DNA of 64,000 bases from Rubrivivax sp. (GTDB taxonomy: Bacteria > Pseudomonadota > Gammaproteobacteria > Burkholderiales > Burkholderiaceae_C), in the NCBI GenBank assembly GCA_026125665.1, contig JAHCKS010000022.1:1-64000 (forward strand), read 5' to 3'. Positions 34,807 to 42,529 of the stretch are shown piece after piece. The number at the start of each line of letters is the position of its first letter. Position 1 is the stretch's first letter. The notes beneath the pieces were generated by a model that saw only the letters and a program-made list of their open reading frames with translations, was not told the DNA's origin and did not search any database. Both the position numbers and the translations under genes were made by a program.

Positions 34807-35775
34807 TCACTGCTGCTGGATGTTCGCCTCGCGCGCGACGCGCTGCCAGGTCTCGGCCTCGGCGCGGATCGCCGTGCCGGTCTGCGCCGCCGAGCCGCCC
34901 AGCGGCTCGAGGCCGAGGGCGGCGAACTTCTCCTTGACCTCGCGGTCGCGCGCGATGTCGGCCAGGTCGGCATTGATGCGATCGACCAGCGCCGGCGGCG
35001 TGCCCGCGGGGACGGCGACGCCGAACCACAGCGTGACATCGAAGCCGGGCACCATCTCGGCGATCGGTGGCGCGTCGGGCAGCAGCGCAGAGCGGTTGGG
35101 GGTGGTCACCGCGAGCGCCCGCAGCTTGCCGGCGCGCACGTGCGGCAGCGCCGCGGCGACGGTCTCGAACATCACCTGCGCTTCGCCGGAGAGCACGGCG
35201 TTGAGCGACGGCGCGTTGCCCTTGTAGGAGACGTCGAGCACGTCGATGCCGACCTTCGATTTGAACAGCGCCATCGAAAGCTGGCCGGCACCTCCGCCGA
35301 TGGCCGCGTTGAGCTTGCCGGGCGACGCCTTGGCCAGGTCGACGAACTCCTTCAGCGAGCGCGCCGGGACGGACGGATTGACGACCAGCACGAACGCCGA
35401 GCCGACGATCTTGGCCACGTGGACGAAGTCGGCGTTCGGGTCGTAGGGCAGCTTGGCGATGAGCACCGGGTTCATCGTCATGTTGCCGTTGTAGCCGAAC
35501 GTCCACGTGTAGCCGTCGGGCGCCGAGCGCGCGCCGGCCTGCGTGCCGATGGCGCCGTTGGCGCCGGGGCGGTTTTCGATGACCACCGGCTGCGGCCAGC
35601 GTTCGGCGAGCTTCTGCGCGACCAGGCGGGCGACGATGTCGGTCGTTCCGCCGGGCTGGAACGGGACGATCCAACGCACCGGCCGTGCCGGAAAGGCTTC
35701 GGCAGCTTGAAGCTGTGGCACCCAGGCGAGGGCGAGGGTGAGGGCGCAGGCGGCGAGCAGTCGGCCCAATGACAT
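34807..35775 (-). CDS. Bug/TctC-family periplasmic solute receptor
   Basis: This 322-residue receptor has a clear signal peptide (MSLGRLLAACALTLALAWV..., cleavage near LQAAE) and the landmarks FPARPVRWIVPFQPGGTTDI, ENRPGANGAIGTQAGA, VSYKGNAPSLNAVLSGEAQ and VPAGTPPALVDRI. An AAGGAG ribosome site precedes the ATG at 35775. It is 64 bp downstream of the IclR gene and leads the minus-strand arm of Bug, aldolase, Bug, TauD. The 129-bp gap after it, before the aldolase gene, shows no convincing gene. Confidence 0.93.
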   Translation of the reverse strand: MSLGRLLAACALTLALAWVPQLQAAEAFPARPVRWIVPFQPGGTTDIVARLVAQKLAERWPQPVVIENRPGANGAIGTQAGARSAPDGYTWTFGYNGNMTMNPVLIAKLPYDPNADFVHVAKIVGSAFVLVVNPSVPARSLKEFVDLAKASPGKLNAAIGGGAGQLSMALFKSKVGIDVLDVSYKGNAPSLNAVLSGEAQVMFETVAAALPHVRAGKLRALAVTTPNRSALLPDAPPIAEMVPGFDVTLWFGVAVPAGTPPALVDRINADLADIARDREVKEKFAALGLEPLGGSAAQTGTAIRAEAETWQRVAREANIQQQ

Positions 35776-35839
35776 GGTTTGTCTCCTTTTGTCTTCGTCG
35801 CTGTGATCGGTCGGCTTGTTCTCGGATGCGGTGCCTTGG

Positions 35840-36754
35840 TCAGCGCGGCAGGCGCGTGGCAGCGCGCTCGCTGCGCCGGCTCGCCCGCGGCGTCTGCTCG
35901 CGGCGCTCGGACGCCCCGTCCGGCGCGACGGGCGGCGGCAGGTGCCCGAGCGCCAGCGAGATGTCGTTCGCGGCCTGGCGCACGAGGCCCGCGTACTCCC
36001 CCGGATCGGCGCGCGTTCGGCTCACCGGCGCAGCCATGGCCAGTGCGGCGATGACACGGTCGTGGTGATCGAAGATCGGGGCGGCGAAGCCGGCGACGTC
36101 GCTCGACACTTCGCCGACCGTCACGGCGAGCCGCTGCTCCCGGATGCGCGGCAGCATGTCGCGCAACTCGGCGCCGCGGGTCAACGTCTGCGGGGTCAGC
36201 GCCGGAAAAGGCGCACGGCGCAGGAACGCTTCGATGAACTCGTCGTCGGCGAAGGCGAGCAGCACCCGCCCGGCCGCCGAGCAGTACAGCGGCCGCATCG
36301 TGCCGAGCGAGACGCTGTAGCGGATCGACTGCGCGCTCTCCACCTTCTCGACGTACACGGCGGCCGCCGACGCCCGGTCGAGCACGGCGATGAGTGCGGT
36401 CTCGCCGCTGCGGTCGACGAGGCGGCGCATCGCCGGCGCGGCGGTGCGCGACAGCGACATCGTCGGCATGATCGCCACGCCCAGGCGAAAGGCCGATGGT
36501 CCGAGCGTGTAGCTGCCGTCGGTGTGCGCGAGGTAGCCGTAGCGGCACAGCGGACGCAGCAGTCCGAGCAGGCTGCTCTTGGGCAATGCCAGGTCGCCGC
36601 TGAGCGCGCTCAGCGACAGGCCGGCGCGCGCGTGCGCCAGATGCTCGATGAGGCGCAACGTGCGGTGCAGCGAGCGCGGGCCGGCCGCCGCGTCGCCGCT
36701 CGCATCGGCAACGGCCTGCGAGGAGGCGGTCGCGATGTGGCGGCGAGGGTGCAT
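35840..36754 (-). CDS. IclR-family transcriptional regulator
   Basis: This roughly 304-residue regulator has the winged helix RSLHRTLRLIEHLAHARAGLS...ALPKSSLLGLLRPL and the effector domain VYVEKVESAQSIRYSVSLG, LYCSAAGRVLLA and VAGFAAPIFDHHDRVIAALA. The frame is open to 36955. The ATG at 36754 keeps the conserved part plus a short tail, but the true start is uncertain. It lies between two mirrored arms of Bug/TauD/aldolase genes, with a palindrome at 36919-36934 near the plus-strand aldolase start. It probably regulates both arms. Confidence 0.85.
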   Translation of the reverse strand: MHPRRHIATASSQAVADASGDAAAGPRSLHRTLRLIEHLAHARAGLSLSALSGDLALPKSSLLGLLRPLCRYGYLAHTDGSYTLGPSAFRLGVAIMPTMSLSRTAAPAMRRLVDRSGETALIAVLDRASAAAVYVEKVESAQSIRYSVSLGTMRPLYCSAAGRVLLAFADDEFIEAFLRRAPFPALTPQTLTRGAELRDMLPRIREQRLAVTVGEVSSDVAGFAAPIFDHHDRVIAALAMAAPVSRTRADPGEYAGLVRQAANDISLALGHLPPPVAPDGASERREQTPRASRRSERAATRLPR

Positions 36755-36910
36755 GGGCGTTGCCGAGGCCGCCGGGCGGGCACGGCTCTTCACGGTCGGG
36801 CCGGCTTCAGCCCGATCTCGGGACGCCGGGGACGGAGGGCACGGGCTCGCACGTTTCGCTTGTCTCGACTCTTTCCGGGATGAACCAGTATAGTCACGAC
36901 GCTGGATCCC

Positions 36911-36934
36911 CGAACGCCGTTCGTAAATCCGAAC
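36911..36934. promoter_or_regulatory. IclR-type operator palindrome, copy 2, with overlapping inverted repeat
   Basis: GTTCG-TAAATC-CGAAC (36919-36934) matches the IclR-type 16-mers at 27159 and 47542. It shares its left arm with a second perfect repeat, CGAAC-gcc-GTTCG (36911-36923), giving three half-sites in a row. It lies just upstream of the class II aldolase gene and 157 bp from the divergent IclR start. A TATAGT (36889-36894) upstream could be a -10 element. Confidence 0.55.
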
Positions 36935-36942
36935 ACGCCACC

Positions 36943-37749
36943 ATGAACACTGCAACGAGCGCCCTGCCGACCCGTCCCGTCTCCGAGGGCGCGCGCCGGC
37001 GCGACATGTCCGAAGCCGAGTGGAAGATGCGCTGCGATCTCGCGGCGCTGTACCGCCTGGCCGCGATCCATGGCTGGGGCGACCTGCTCGCCACGCACAT
37101 CTCGGCGCGCGTTCCCGACGCGCGCGACCAGTTCCTCATCAACCCCTACGGCATGCTGTTCGAGGAGATCACCGCTTCGAGCCTGGTGAAGGTCGACGAG
37201 CACGGCAAGGTGCTGAGCGAAACCGACTACATCATCAACCCGGCCGGCTTCGTGATCCACAGCTGCATCCACGTGGCGCGCCAGGACGTCGACTGCGTGA
37301 TGCACCTGCACACGCGCGACGGAACCGCGGTGGCAACGCAGGCCGGCGGTCTGCTGCCGGCGACGCAGCACGCGCTCGTCATCTACGACCAGGTCACGTA
37401 CCACGAGTTCGAGGGGCCGGCGCTGGATCCCGATGAGCAGACGCGGCTCGTTGCCGACCTCGGCGACAAGCGCATCATGATCCTGCGCAACCACGGCACG
37501 CTGACGGCCGGGCGCACGGTCGGCGAGGCCTTCGTCCTCATGTACCGCATCGAGCGCGCCTGCCGCATGCAGATTGCCGCGCAGTCGGGCGGGCAGCCGC
37601 TGCACCCGCTGCCGCAGTCGGTGATCGACAAGAGCGTCGAGTGCGGACGCAGCATCTTCTCAAAGAGCGGCTTCGGGGGTGAAGGGCACCGCGAATGGGC
37701 CGCGATGCTGCGCAAGCTGCAGCGGGAAGGCTCGGACCACGCGCGGTGA
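36943..37749 (+). CDS. Class II aldolase/adducin-family protein
   Basis: This 268-residue paralogue of the protein at 33904-34677 has the same motifs: GDLLATHISARVPDARDQFLINP, CVMHLHTRDGTAVA, QHALVIYDQVTYHEFEG and MILRNHGTLTAGRTVGE with the metal-binding His residues. The ATG at 36943 lies nine bases after the candidate IclR operator, so repression of this arm by blocking the promoter or start region is plausible. Its stop overlaps the start of the reductase gene (GTGA). Its role alongside the TauD dioxygenase is unknown. Confidence 0.9.
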   Translation: MNTATSALPTRPVSEGARRRDMSEAEWKMRCDLAALYRLAAIHGWGDLLATHISARVPDARDQFLINPYGMLFEEITASSLVKVDEHGKVLSETDYIINPAGFVIHSCIHVARQDVDCVMHLHTRDGTAVATQAGGLLPATQHALVIYDQVTYHEFEGPALDPDEQTRLVADLGDKRIMILRNHGTLTAGRTVGEAFVLMYRIERACRMQIAAQSGGQPLHPLPQSVIDKSVECGRSIFSKSGFGGEGHREWAAMLRKLQREGSDHAR

Positions 37750-38783
37750 AGATCTGCGTCGTCGGTGCCGGAGCGATCGGCGGTTTCCTGGCCGGGCGAC
37801 TGGCGCTCGCCGGGCACGACGTGTCGGTGGTGGCGCGCGGCGCGCACCTCGAGGCGATCCGCCGCGACGGCCTGAAGCTCGTCGACCAGCACGGCGAGGC
37901 GACGCCCGCGCTGCGCGTGCGCGCCGAAAGCGCCGTGCGCTGCGACGCGCTCGGCGCGCAGGATCTCGTCGTGCTCGCGCTCAAGTCGCACCAGATCGCC
38001 GACGTCGCGCCGCACCTCGAGGCGCTCTACGCTGTACGCACGCCGGTCATCACGCTGCAGAACGGCATTCCGTGGTGGTACTTCCATGCGCACGGCGGGC
38101 CGCTGGCCGGGCGCCGGCTCGAGTCGGTCGACCCCGGCGGGCGCATCGCCGGGCACATCGACCCGCAGCGCGTCATCGGCTCGGTGGCGCACAAGGGGGC
38201 GGAACTGGCCGCTCCGGGCGTCGTGCGGCACATCGTCACGGCGGCCGACCGCTTCCCGCTCGGCGAGCCCGACGGCAGCAGCGGCGAGCGCGTACTCGCC
38301 CTCTCCGACGTCTTCGCGCGCGCCGGCGTCGCCGCTCCGGTGACGCCGGACATCCGCACCGAGAAGTGGTTCAAGCTCTGGGGCAACGTGGTCTGGAACC
38401 CGGTGTGCGCGCTGACGCAGGCGACGGTCACCGACCTCTACCACCTGCCCGTGGCGCGCCAGCTCGGCGTGACGCTGATGCTCGAGATGCGCGATCTCGC
38501 ACGCCGCCTCGGCGTCGAGATTCCGGGCACGCCCGAGCAGCGCCTGTCGCGTGCGCTCGAAGTCGGCGCGGCGCGGCCGTCGATGCTCCAGGACGTTCAG
38601 GCCGGCCGCCCGATCGAGATCGAGGCGCTGCTTGGCGCGCTGGTCGAGCTGGCCGACCTCACCTCGACGCCGGTGCCGTCGATCCGGGCGGTCTACGCCT
38701 GTGCCCGACTGCTCGACACCGTGCTGCGCGAGCGCAACGTCCGTCTGGACGGCCGCATCGATGCGGCCGTCGAGCCGTCCTGA
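37746..38783 (+). CDS. Ketopantoate reductase-family (ApbA/PanE) 2-oxoacid reductase
   Basis: This 345-residue NADPH-dependent reductase family member has the Rossmann start VKICVVGAGAIGGFLAGRLALAG, LVVLALKSHQ, ITLQNGIPWW, the catalytic-Lys region TEKWFKLWGNVVWNPVCALT and the C-terminal RPSMLQDVQAGRPIEIEAL. The start is GTG at 37746, overlapping the aldolase stop codon. A biosynthetic role in pantothenate is unlikely given the catabolic operon; it probably reduces a 2-keto acid formed by the aldolase (inference). It is followed 45 bp later by a TauD gene. Confidence 0.9.
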   Translation: MKICVVGAGAIGGFLAGRLALAGHDVSVVARGAHLEAIRRDGLKLVDQHGEATPALRVRAESAVRCDALGAQDLVVLALKSHQIADVAPHLEALYAVRTPVITLQNGIPWWYFHAHGGPLAGRRLESVDPGGRIAGHIDPQRVIGSVAHKGAELAAPGVVRHIVTAADRFPLGEPDGSSGERVLALSDVFARAGVAAPVTPDIRTEKWFKLWGNVVWNPVCALTQATVTDLYHLPVARQLGVTLMLEMRDLARRLGVEIPGTPEQRLSRALEVGAARPSMLQDVQAGRPIEIEALLGALVELADLTSTPVPSIRAVYACARLLDTVLRERNVRLDGRIDAAVEPS

Positions 38784-38828
38784 CCTTTCCGATTGCATCG
38801 CGATCGCCAACCCAGAAGGAGCGAGTTC

Positions 38829-39710
38829 ATGCCCATCCAAGTTCGGCCGCTGTCGTACGGCATCGGCGCGGAGATATCCGGCGTCGACCTCGGCCGCCCG
38901 GTCGATGACGCCACGCGTGCGGCCATCCGTCAGGCGTGGCTCGATCATCTGGTCATCGTCTTCCGCGGCCAGGACTTGCCGCCACCCCGCCAGATCGCGT
39001 TCGGGCGCATGTTCGGCGAACTCGACGATCACAAGTCGGTGCCGTTCTACCGCCACCCCGAACATCCGGAGATCTACCTGATCACGAACAAGAAGATCGG
39101 CGGCAAGGAATCTCAGACCAAGGACACCGGCCGGCTGTGGCACTCGGACCACTCGTTCACCACGCACCCGACGATGGCGACGATGCTCTACTGCCTGGAG
39201 ATTCCCCCGGTGGGCGGCACGACGATGGTGTGCAACATGTACCGCGCCTACGAGACCCTGTCACCGGCGCTGCGTGCGGTGCTGGACAAGCTCGACGCGG
39301 TGCACAGCCTCGAGCATTACAGCGCGCACAACCCGTACTTCACCAGCCGCGACCCCGAGCAGATCCGCAAGATGAACGAGTTGTCGCCGCCGGTTGCGCA
39401 GCCGGTGGTGCGCGTGCATCCGGAAACGGGACGCAAGGCGCTCTACATCAGCGAAGGTCAGACCCAGCGCTTCGTCGGCATGAGCCAGGCCGAGAGCGCC
39501 GGGCTGCTGCAATATCTGTTCGAACATTCGGTGAAGCCGGAGTTCACCTACCGCCACGCGTGGAAGGTGAACGACATGTTGATGTGGGACAACCGCTGCA
39601 CCAACCACCTCGCCGTGCCCGACTACAGCCACCAGACCACGCGCCACATGCACCGGTTGACGGTGCTCGGAACGCCGAGCGGCCGCTTGCTTGAGCCTCA
39701 GGAGCGCTGA
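38829..39710 (+). CDS. TauD/TfdA-family 2-oxoglutarate dioxygenase
   Basis: This 293-residue dioxygenase has iron ligands in LWHSDHSF and in LMWDNRCTNHLAV, and the 2-oxoglutarate Arg near RHMHRLTVLG. The ATG at 38829 has an AAGGAG ribosome site. It parallels the minus-strand TauD gene at 31915, including the N-terminal LSYGIGAE pattern and the C-terminal TVLGTPSGRLLE. It is last in the plus arm of aldolase, reductase, TauD, and is separated from the convergent DctP gene by a hairpin. Substrate unknown. Confidence 0.93.
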   Translation: MPIQVRPLSYGIGAEISGVDLGRPVDDATRAAIRQAWLDHLVIVFRGQDLPPPRQIAFGRMFGELDDHKSVPFYRHPEHPEIYLITNKKIGGKESQTKDTGRLWHSDHSFTTHPTMATMLYCLEIPPVGGTTMVCNMYRAYETLSPALRAVLDKLDAVHSLEHYSAHNPYFTSRDPEQIRKMNELSPPVAQPVVRVHPETGRKALYISEGQTQRFVGMSQAESAGLLQYLFEHSVKPEFTYRHAWKVNDMLMWDNRCTNHLAVPDYSHQTTRHMHRLTVLGTPSGRLLEPQER

Positions 39711-39719
39711 CGAACCGCA

Positions 39720-39756
39720 GGCGTTCCGCCCGTCGCGCGCCGAGGGGCGGAGCGCC
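39720..39756. terminator. Bidirectional terminator-like hairpin
   Basis: GGCGTTCCGCCC (39720-39731) pairs with GGGCGGAGCGCC (39745-39756), a 12-bp stem with one T/G mismatch and a 13-nt loop. It lies centrally in the 55-bp gap between the convergent TauD and DctP genes. Confidence 0.55.
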
Positions 39757-39765
39757 GCACCGAAC

Positions 39766-40818
39766 TCAGCGGCTGCCGCGTGCCGCCAGCGTTGCCTTGA
39801 GCACCTCGCTGCCGGGCTTGCCGCGTTTGTCGAGCTCGGCCGCCCAGTCGTTCGCCACCTGGCCGAGCAGTTGCGACAGCGCTGCGACGTCGGCTTCCGA
39901 CCAGCGCACGATCGACACGCCCTTCGCGCGCAACTTCTCCTGGTCCACGGTCTCTTCCTTGTCCATGCCGGCGCACAGGCTCGCCCCGGCCTCGACGCCG
40001 GCATCGGTCATGGCCTTGCGGACGTGTTCGGGCCACTGCTTCCAGCGGCTTTCGCTGACGATGAATACCGCCGCGGCCGAGCCGAAGCCCTTTCCGGCCG
40101 TGGCGAACTTCGTCGGGATGTTGTAGTTGGTGGTGACCCCGTAAGAGAAGATCGCGCCGTCGAGCGTGCCGCGGCTGATGGCCTCGAATGCCTCGGTCGA
40201 GGCCATGCGCACCGGCACGCCGCCCATGCGGCGCACCGTCAAGTCCATGGCGCCGCCGAGCACGCGCAGCTTCATGCCGTCGACGTCCTTGAGCGTGGCG
40301 ATGCTGCGCTTGGCGGAAACCATCTGATAGGGCGGATACACCGCCGCGAACAGCACGCGCACGCCGTTCGGCGCGTACTCCTGGCGGCCGAGGATGCCCT
40401 CCGGCGCAGCCAGCTTGGCAAAGACCTGCGAGCCCTTGCATGAGGTGTCGAACAGGCCAGGCAGTTCCAGCGCGGCCGTCAGCGGCATCTTGTCCGAGGC
40501 ATACGAAGGCGCGAACAGCACGATGTCGGCCACGCCGTTCTGCACCACCGTGAGCAGATCCTTGGCCTTGCCCAACTGCTCGGCGGGATAGTGCTCGAAC
40601 TGCACCTCGCCATTGGTGGCCCTCGTCACGGCTTCCATCCAGGGCTTGATGCCGTAGCGGGGCACGAAATGGCCCTGTGGAAACTGGTCGGCGACACGCA
40701 GCACCATCTTGCCGGACGCCTGCGCAAGGGAAAGCGTCGGCATCAGCGCGACCGTCGCAAGGGCGGCGATCGCGCAAGCGCGGTTGGAAGTCCGGAACAG
40801 GCGGAACAGGCGGTTCAT
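39766..40818 (-). CDS. TRAP transporter substrate-binding protein (DctP), orphan
   Basis: This 350-residue periplasmic receptor has a signal peptide (residues about 10-32, cleavage near SLAQA) and DctP features: YPAEQLGKAKDLLTVVQNGVADI, LPGLFD, the ligand-Arg region DVDGMKLRVLGGAMDLTVRR and EAISRGTLDGAIFSYG. No DctQ or DctM permease genes adjoin it, so it must share a permease encoded elsewhere, possibly the one at 24235-26053. It ends the minus-strand operon that begins at the IclR gene (47524), so it likely imports that pathway's substrate. Confidence 0.9.
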   Translation of the reverse strand: MNRLFRLFRTSNRACAIAALATVALMPTLSLAQASGKMVLRVADQFPQGHFVPRYGIKPWMEAVTRATNGEVQFEHYPAEQLGKAKDLLTVVQNGVADIVLFAPSYASDKMPLTAALELPGLFDTSCKGSQVFAKLAAPEGILGRQEYAPNGVRVLFAAVYPPYQMVSAKRSIATLKDVDGMKLRVLGGAMDLTVRRMGGVPVRMASTEAFEAISRGTLDGAIFSYGVTTNYNIPTKFATAGKGFGSAAAVFIVSESRWKQWPEHVRKAMTDAGVEAGASLCAGMDKEETVDQEKLRAKGVSIVRWSEADVAALSQLLGQVANDWAAELDKRGKPGSEVLKATLAARGSR

Positions 40819-40849
40819 AGGGTCTGCTCGTGGCGGTGGTGTGTCGGCC

Positions 40850-42016
40850 TCAGCGGCGAAGCTTGCCCAGCAGGCTGTCGCCGATGATGTTGCGCTGGAT
40901 CTGATTCGTCCCTTCGATGATCTGCAAGACCTTGGCGTCGCGGAAGTAGCGGTTGATCGGCGTGTCGGACGAGATGCCGGCGGCGCCGAACAGTTGCACC
41001 GCGTCGGTGGCGACCTTCATCGCGGTGTCGGTGGCGAAGCACTTGGCCATCGCGGCCACCGGCGCCAGGCCGATGCCGGAGAGTCCGCCATCGACGGCGG
41101 CCGCGGCGTGGTAGACGATCTGCCGCGCCGCCTCGGTCTGGATCGCCATGTCGGCGAGCATCCAGCGGATGCCTTGGTTCTCGCTCACCGGCCGGCCCCA
41201 GGTGACGCGATTGGTGACGAACTCGATGCTGTGGTCGATCGCGCCCTGCGCCAGGCCAACGCCGCGTGCGCCGATCAGCGGACGGCTCTTATTGAACGCT
41301 TCCATCACGTCCTTGAATCCGCGACCGTCCTCGCCGAGGCGGTTGGCTTCAGGCACAAAGACGTCGTCGAGGAACAGCGGGCACGACGGCACGCCGCGCG
41401 CGCCCATCTTGTCTTCCTTGCGACCGATCGTGAAGCCCTTGCTGCCGCGCTCGACGATGAACAGGTTGACCGCGCCGGCGCCGTCGCCGTCGCCGGTTTT
41501 CGCGGCCACCAGCACGAAGTCGGCGACCGGCGAATTGGTGCACCAGATCTTGGCTCCGTTGATGCGGTATCCGCCCTCGCAGCGCTTGGCCCGCGTGCGG
41601 ATGCCCGCCACGTCGGAGCCGCTCTGGGGTTCGGTGGTCGAGAACGCGCCGCGCATCTGGCCGGCGGCGAGCGGGCCGAGCAGCCGCTGCTTCTGCTCGT
41701 CGCTGCCCGCGGCGAGGATGGCGCCGAACGGCACCCACTGCACGACCAGAAGGTAGGCCGTGTTGTAGCAAACCCGTCCCAACTCCTCGATGGCCACCGC
41801 CGCGGACAGCATGCTGTCGGTGCCGCCGTAATCCTTGGGAAAGGGAATGCAGAACAGGCCGGCATCGCGCAGCAGATCGAACATGTCCTGTGGATACTCG
41901 GCGCTGCGGTCGATCTCGGCGGCACGCGGCGCGACGCGCTCGCGCGCCAGGCGGCGCACCATCTCGCGGATCTGCCGCTGCTCGTCGTTCAGTGCGTAGG
42001 CTTGGGTCATGGTCAT
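40850..42016 (-). CDS. Acyl-CoA dehydrogenase
   Basis: This 388-residue ACAD has AFSTTEPQSGSDVAGIRTRA, NGAKIWCTNS, the Arg/FAD region TWGRPVSENQGIRWMLADM, and IIEGTNQIQRNIIG. The Glu of EGTNQ sits at the position of the catalytic base of short- and medium-chain dehydrogenases. It differs in type from the ACAD at 43336, which uses an isovaleryl-type base, so the operon encodes two distinct dehydrogenation steps. The ATG at 42016 opens the gene 19 bp after the MaoC stop. Confidence 0.92.
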   Translation of the reverse strand: MTMTQAYALNDEQRQIREMVRRLARERVAPRAAEIDRSAEYPQDMFDLLRDAGLFCIPFPKDYGGTDSMLSAAVAIEELGRVCYNTAYLLVVQWVPFGAILAAGSDEQKQRLLGPLAAGQMRGAFSTTEPQSGSDVAGIRTRAKRCEGGYRINGAKIWCTNSPVADFVLVAAKTGDGDGAGAVNLFIVERGSKGFTIGRKEDKMGARGVPSCPLFLDDVFVPEANRLGEDGRGFKDVMEAFNKSRPLIGARGVGLAQGAIDHSIEFVTNRVTWGRPVSENQGIRWMLADMAIQTEAARQIVYHAAAAVDGGLSGIGLAPVAAMAKCFATDTAMKVATDAVQLFGAAGISSDTPINRYFRDAKVLQIIEGTNQIQRNIIGDSLLGKLRR

Positions 42017-42035
42017 GCTGCCTGGTGCCGCGGCG

Positions 42036-42506
42036 TTACTTCGCCGTCGCGTCGCGGCACTTGATCATGCGCAGCGGCGTGTAGGTGATGGCCAGGGTGC
42101 CGTCGTGCTTGACGATGCGATTGCGCGTGCGTACCAGGCCGCGACCCGGCCGGCTCGCGCTGCGCCGTGCCTCGAGGACCTCGCACTCGACGTGAATCGT
42201 GTCGCCGGCGAACACCGGGTTGTGCACCTTGAAGTCCATCTCGAGGAAGGCGTAGCCGGTGTGCTGCATGGTCGAGTGCACGAGCAGTCCCTCGGCAAAC
42301 GTGTAGGCGAGCGCGCCCGGCGCGAGCCGCCCCTTGATGTCGGATTCGTTGCGCAGGAACTCGAGGTTGGTGAACAGCACTTCGGTCATGCCGGTGGTGC
42401 TGCAGAAGGCAACGATGTCGGCCTCGGTCACCGTGCGCCCGATGGTCCGGAACTGTCTGCCGACGGGCAGGTCTTCGAAATGCAGGCCGAGGCCGAGCGT
42501 TTCCAT
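42036..42506 (-). CDS. MaoC-like enoyl-CoA hydratase
   Basis: This 156-residue hot-dog protein of the MaoC family has GLHFEDLPVGRQFRTIGRTVTEADIVAF, LAPGALAYTFAEGLLV, and HNPVFAGDTIHVECEVLEAR. The usual hydratase Asp/His pair is altered: the segment after TEADIVAF reads CSTTGMTEVLF with no PxHxD, so hydratase activity is uncertain. The ATG at 42506 is used because the family begins there and an AAAGG lies upstream; the frame extends to 42719 only through the NUDIX gene. It is within the minus-strand acyl-CoA operon. Confidence 0.85.
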   Translation of the reverse strand: METLGLGLHFEDLPVGRQFRTIGRTVTEADIVAFCSTTGMTEVLFTNLEFLRNESDIKGRLAPGALAYTFAEGLLVHSTMQHTGYAFLEMDFKVHNPVFAGDTIHVECEVLEARRSASRPGRGLVRTRNRIVKHDGTLAITYTPLRMIKCRDATAK

Positions 42507-42529
42507 GGGTTGCCTTTCTCGAGGGTGGA

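Noticed and set aside
37746-38783. Pantothenate biosynthesis panE
   Set aside because: The fold fits, but the gene is coupled to an aldolase and a dioxygenase in an IclR-linked catabolic unit, so I do not assign the biosynthetic symbol.
40850-42016. ACAD motif EGTNQIQ seen at first as loss of the catalytic Glu
   Set aside because: The base in short- and medium-chain enzymes is the Glu of EGT itself, which is present; Gln at the later position is normal.
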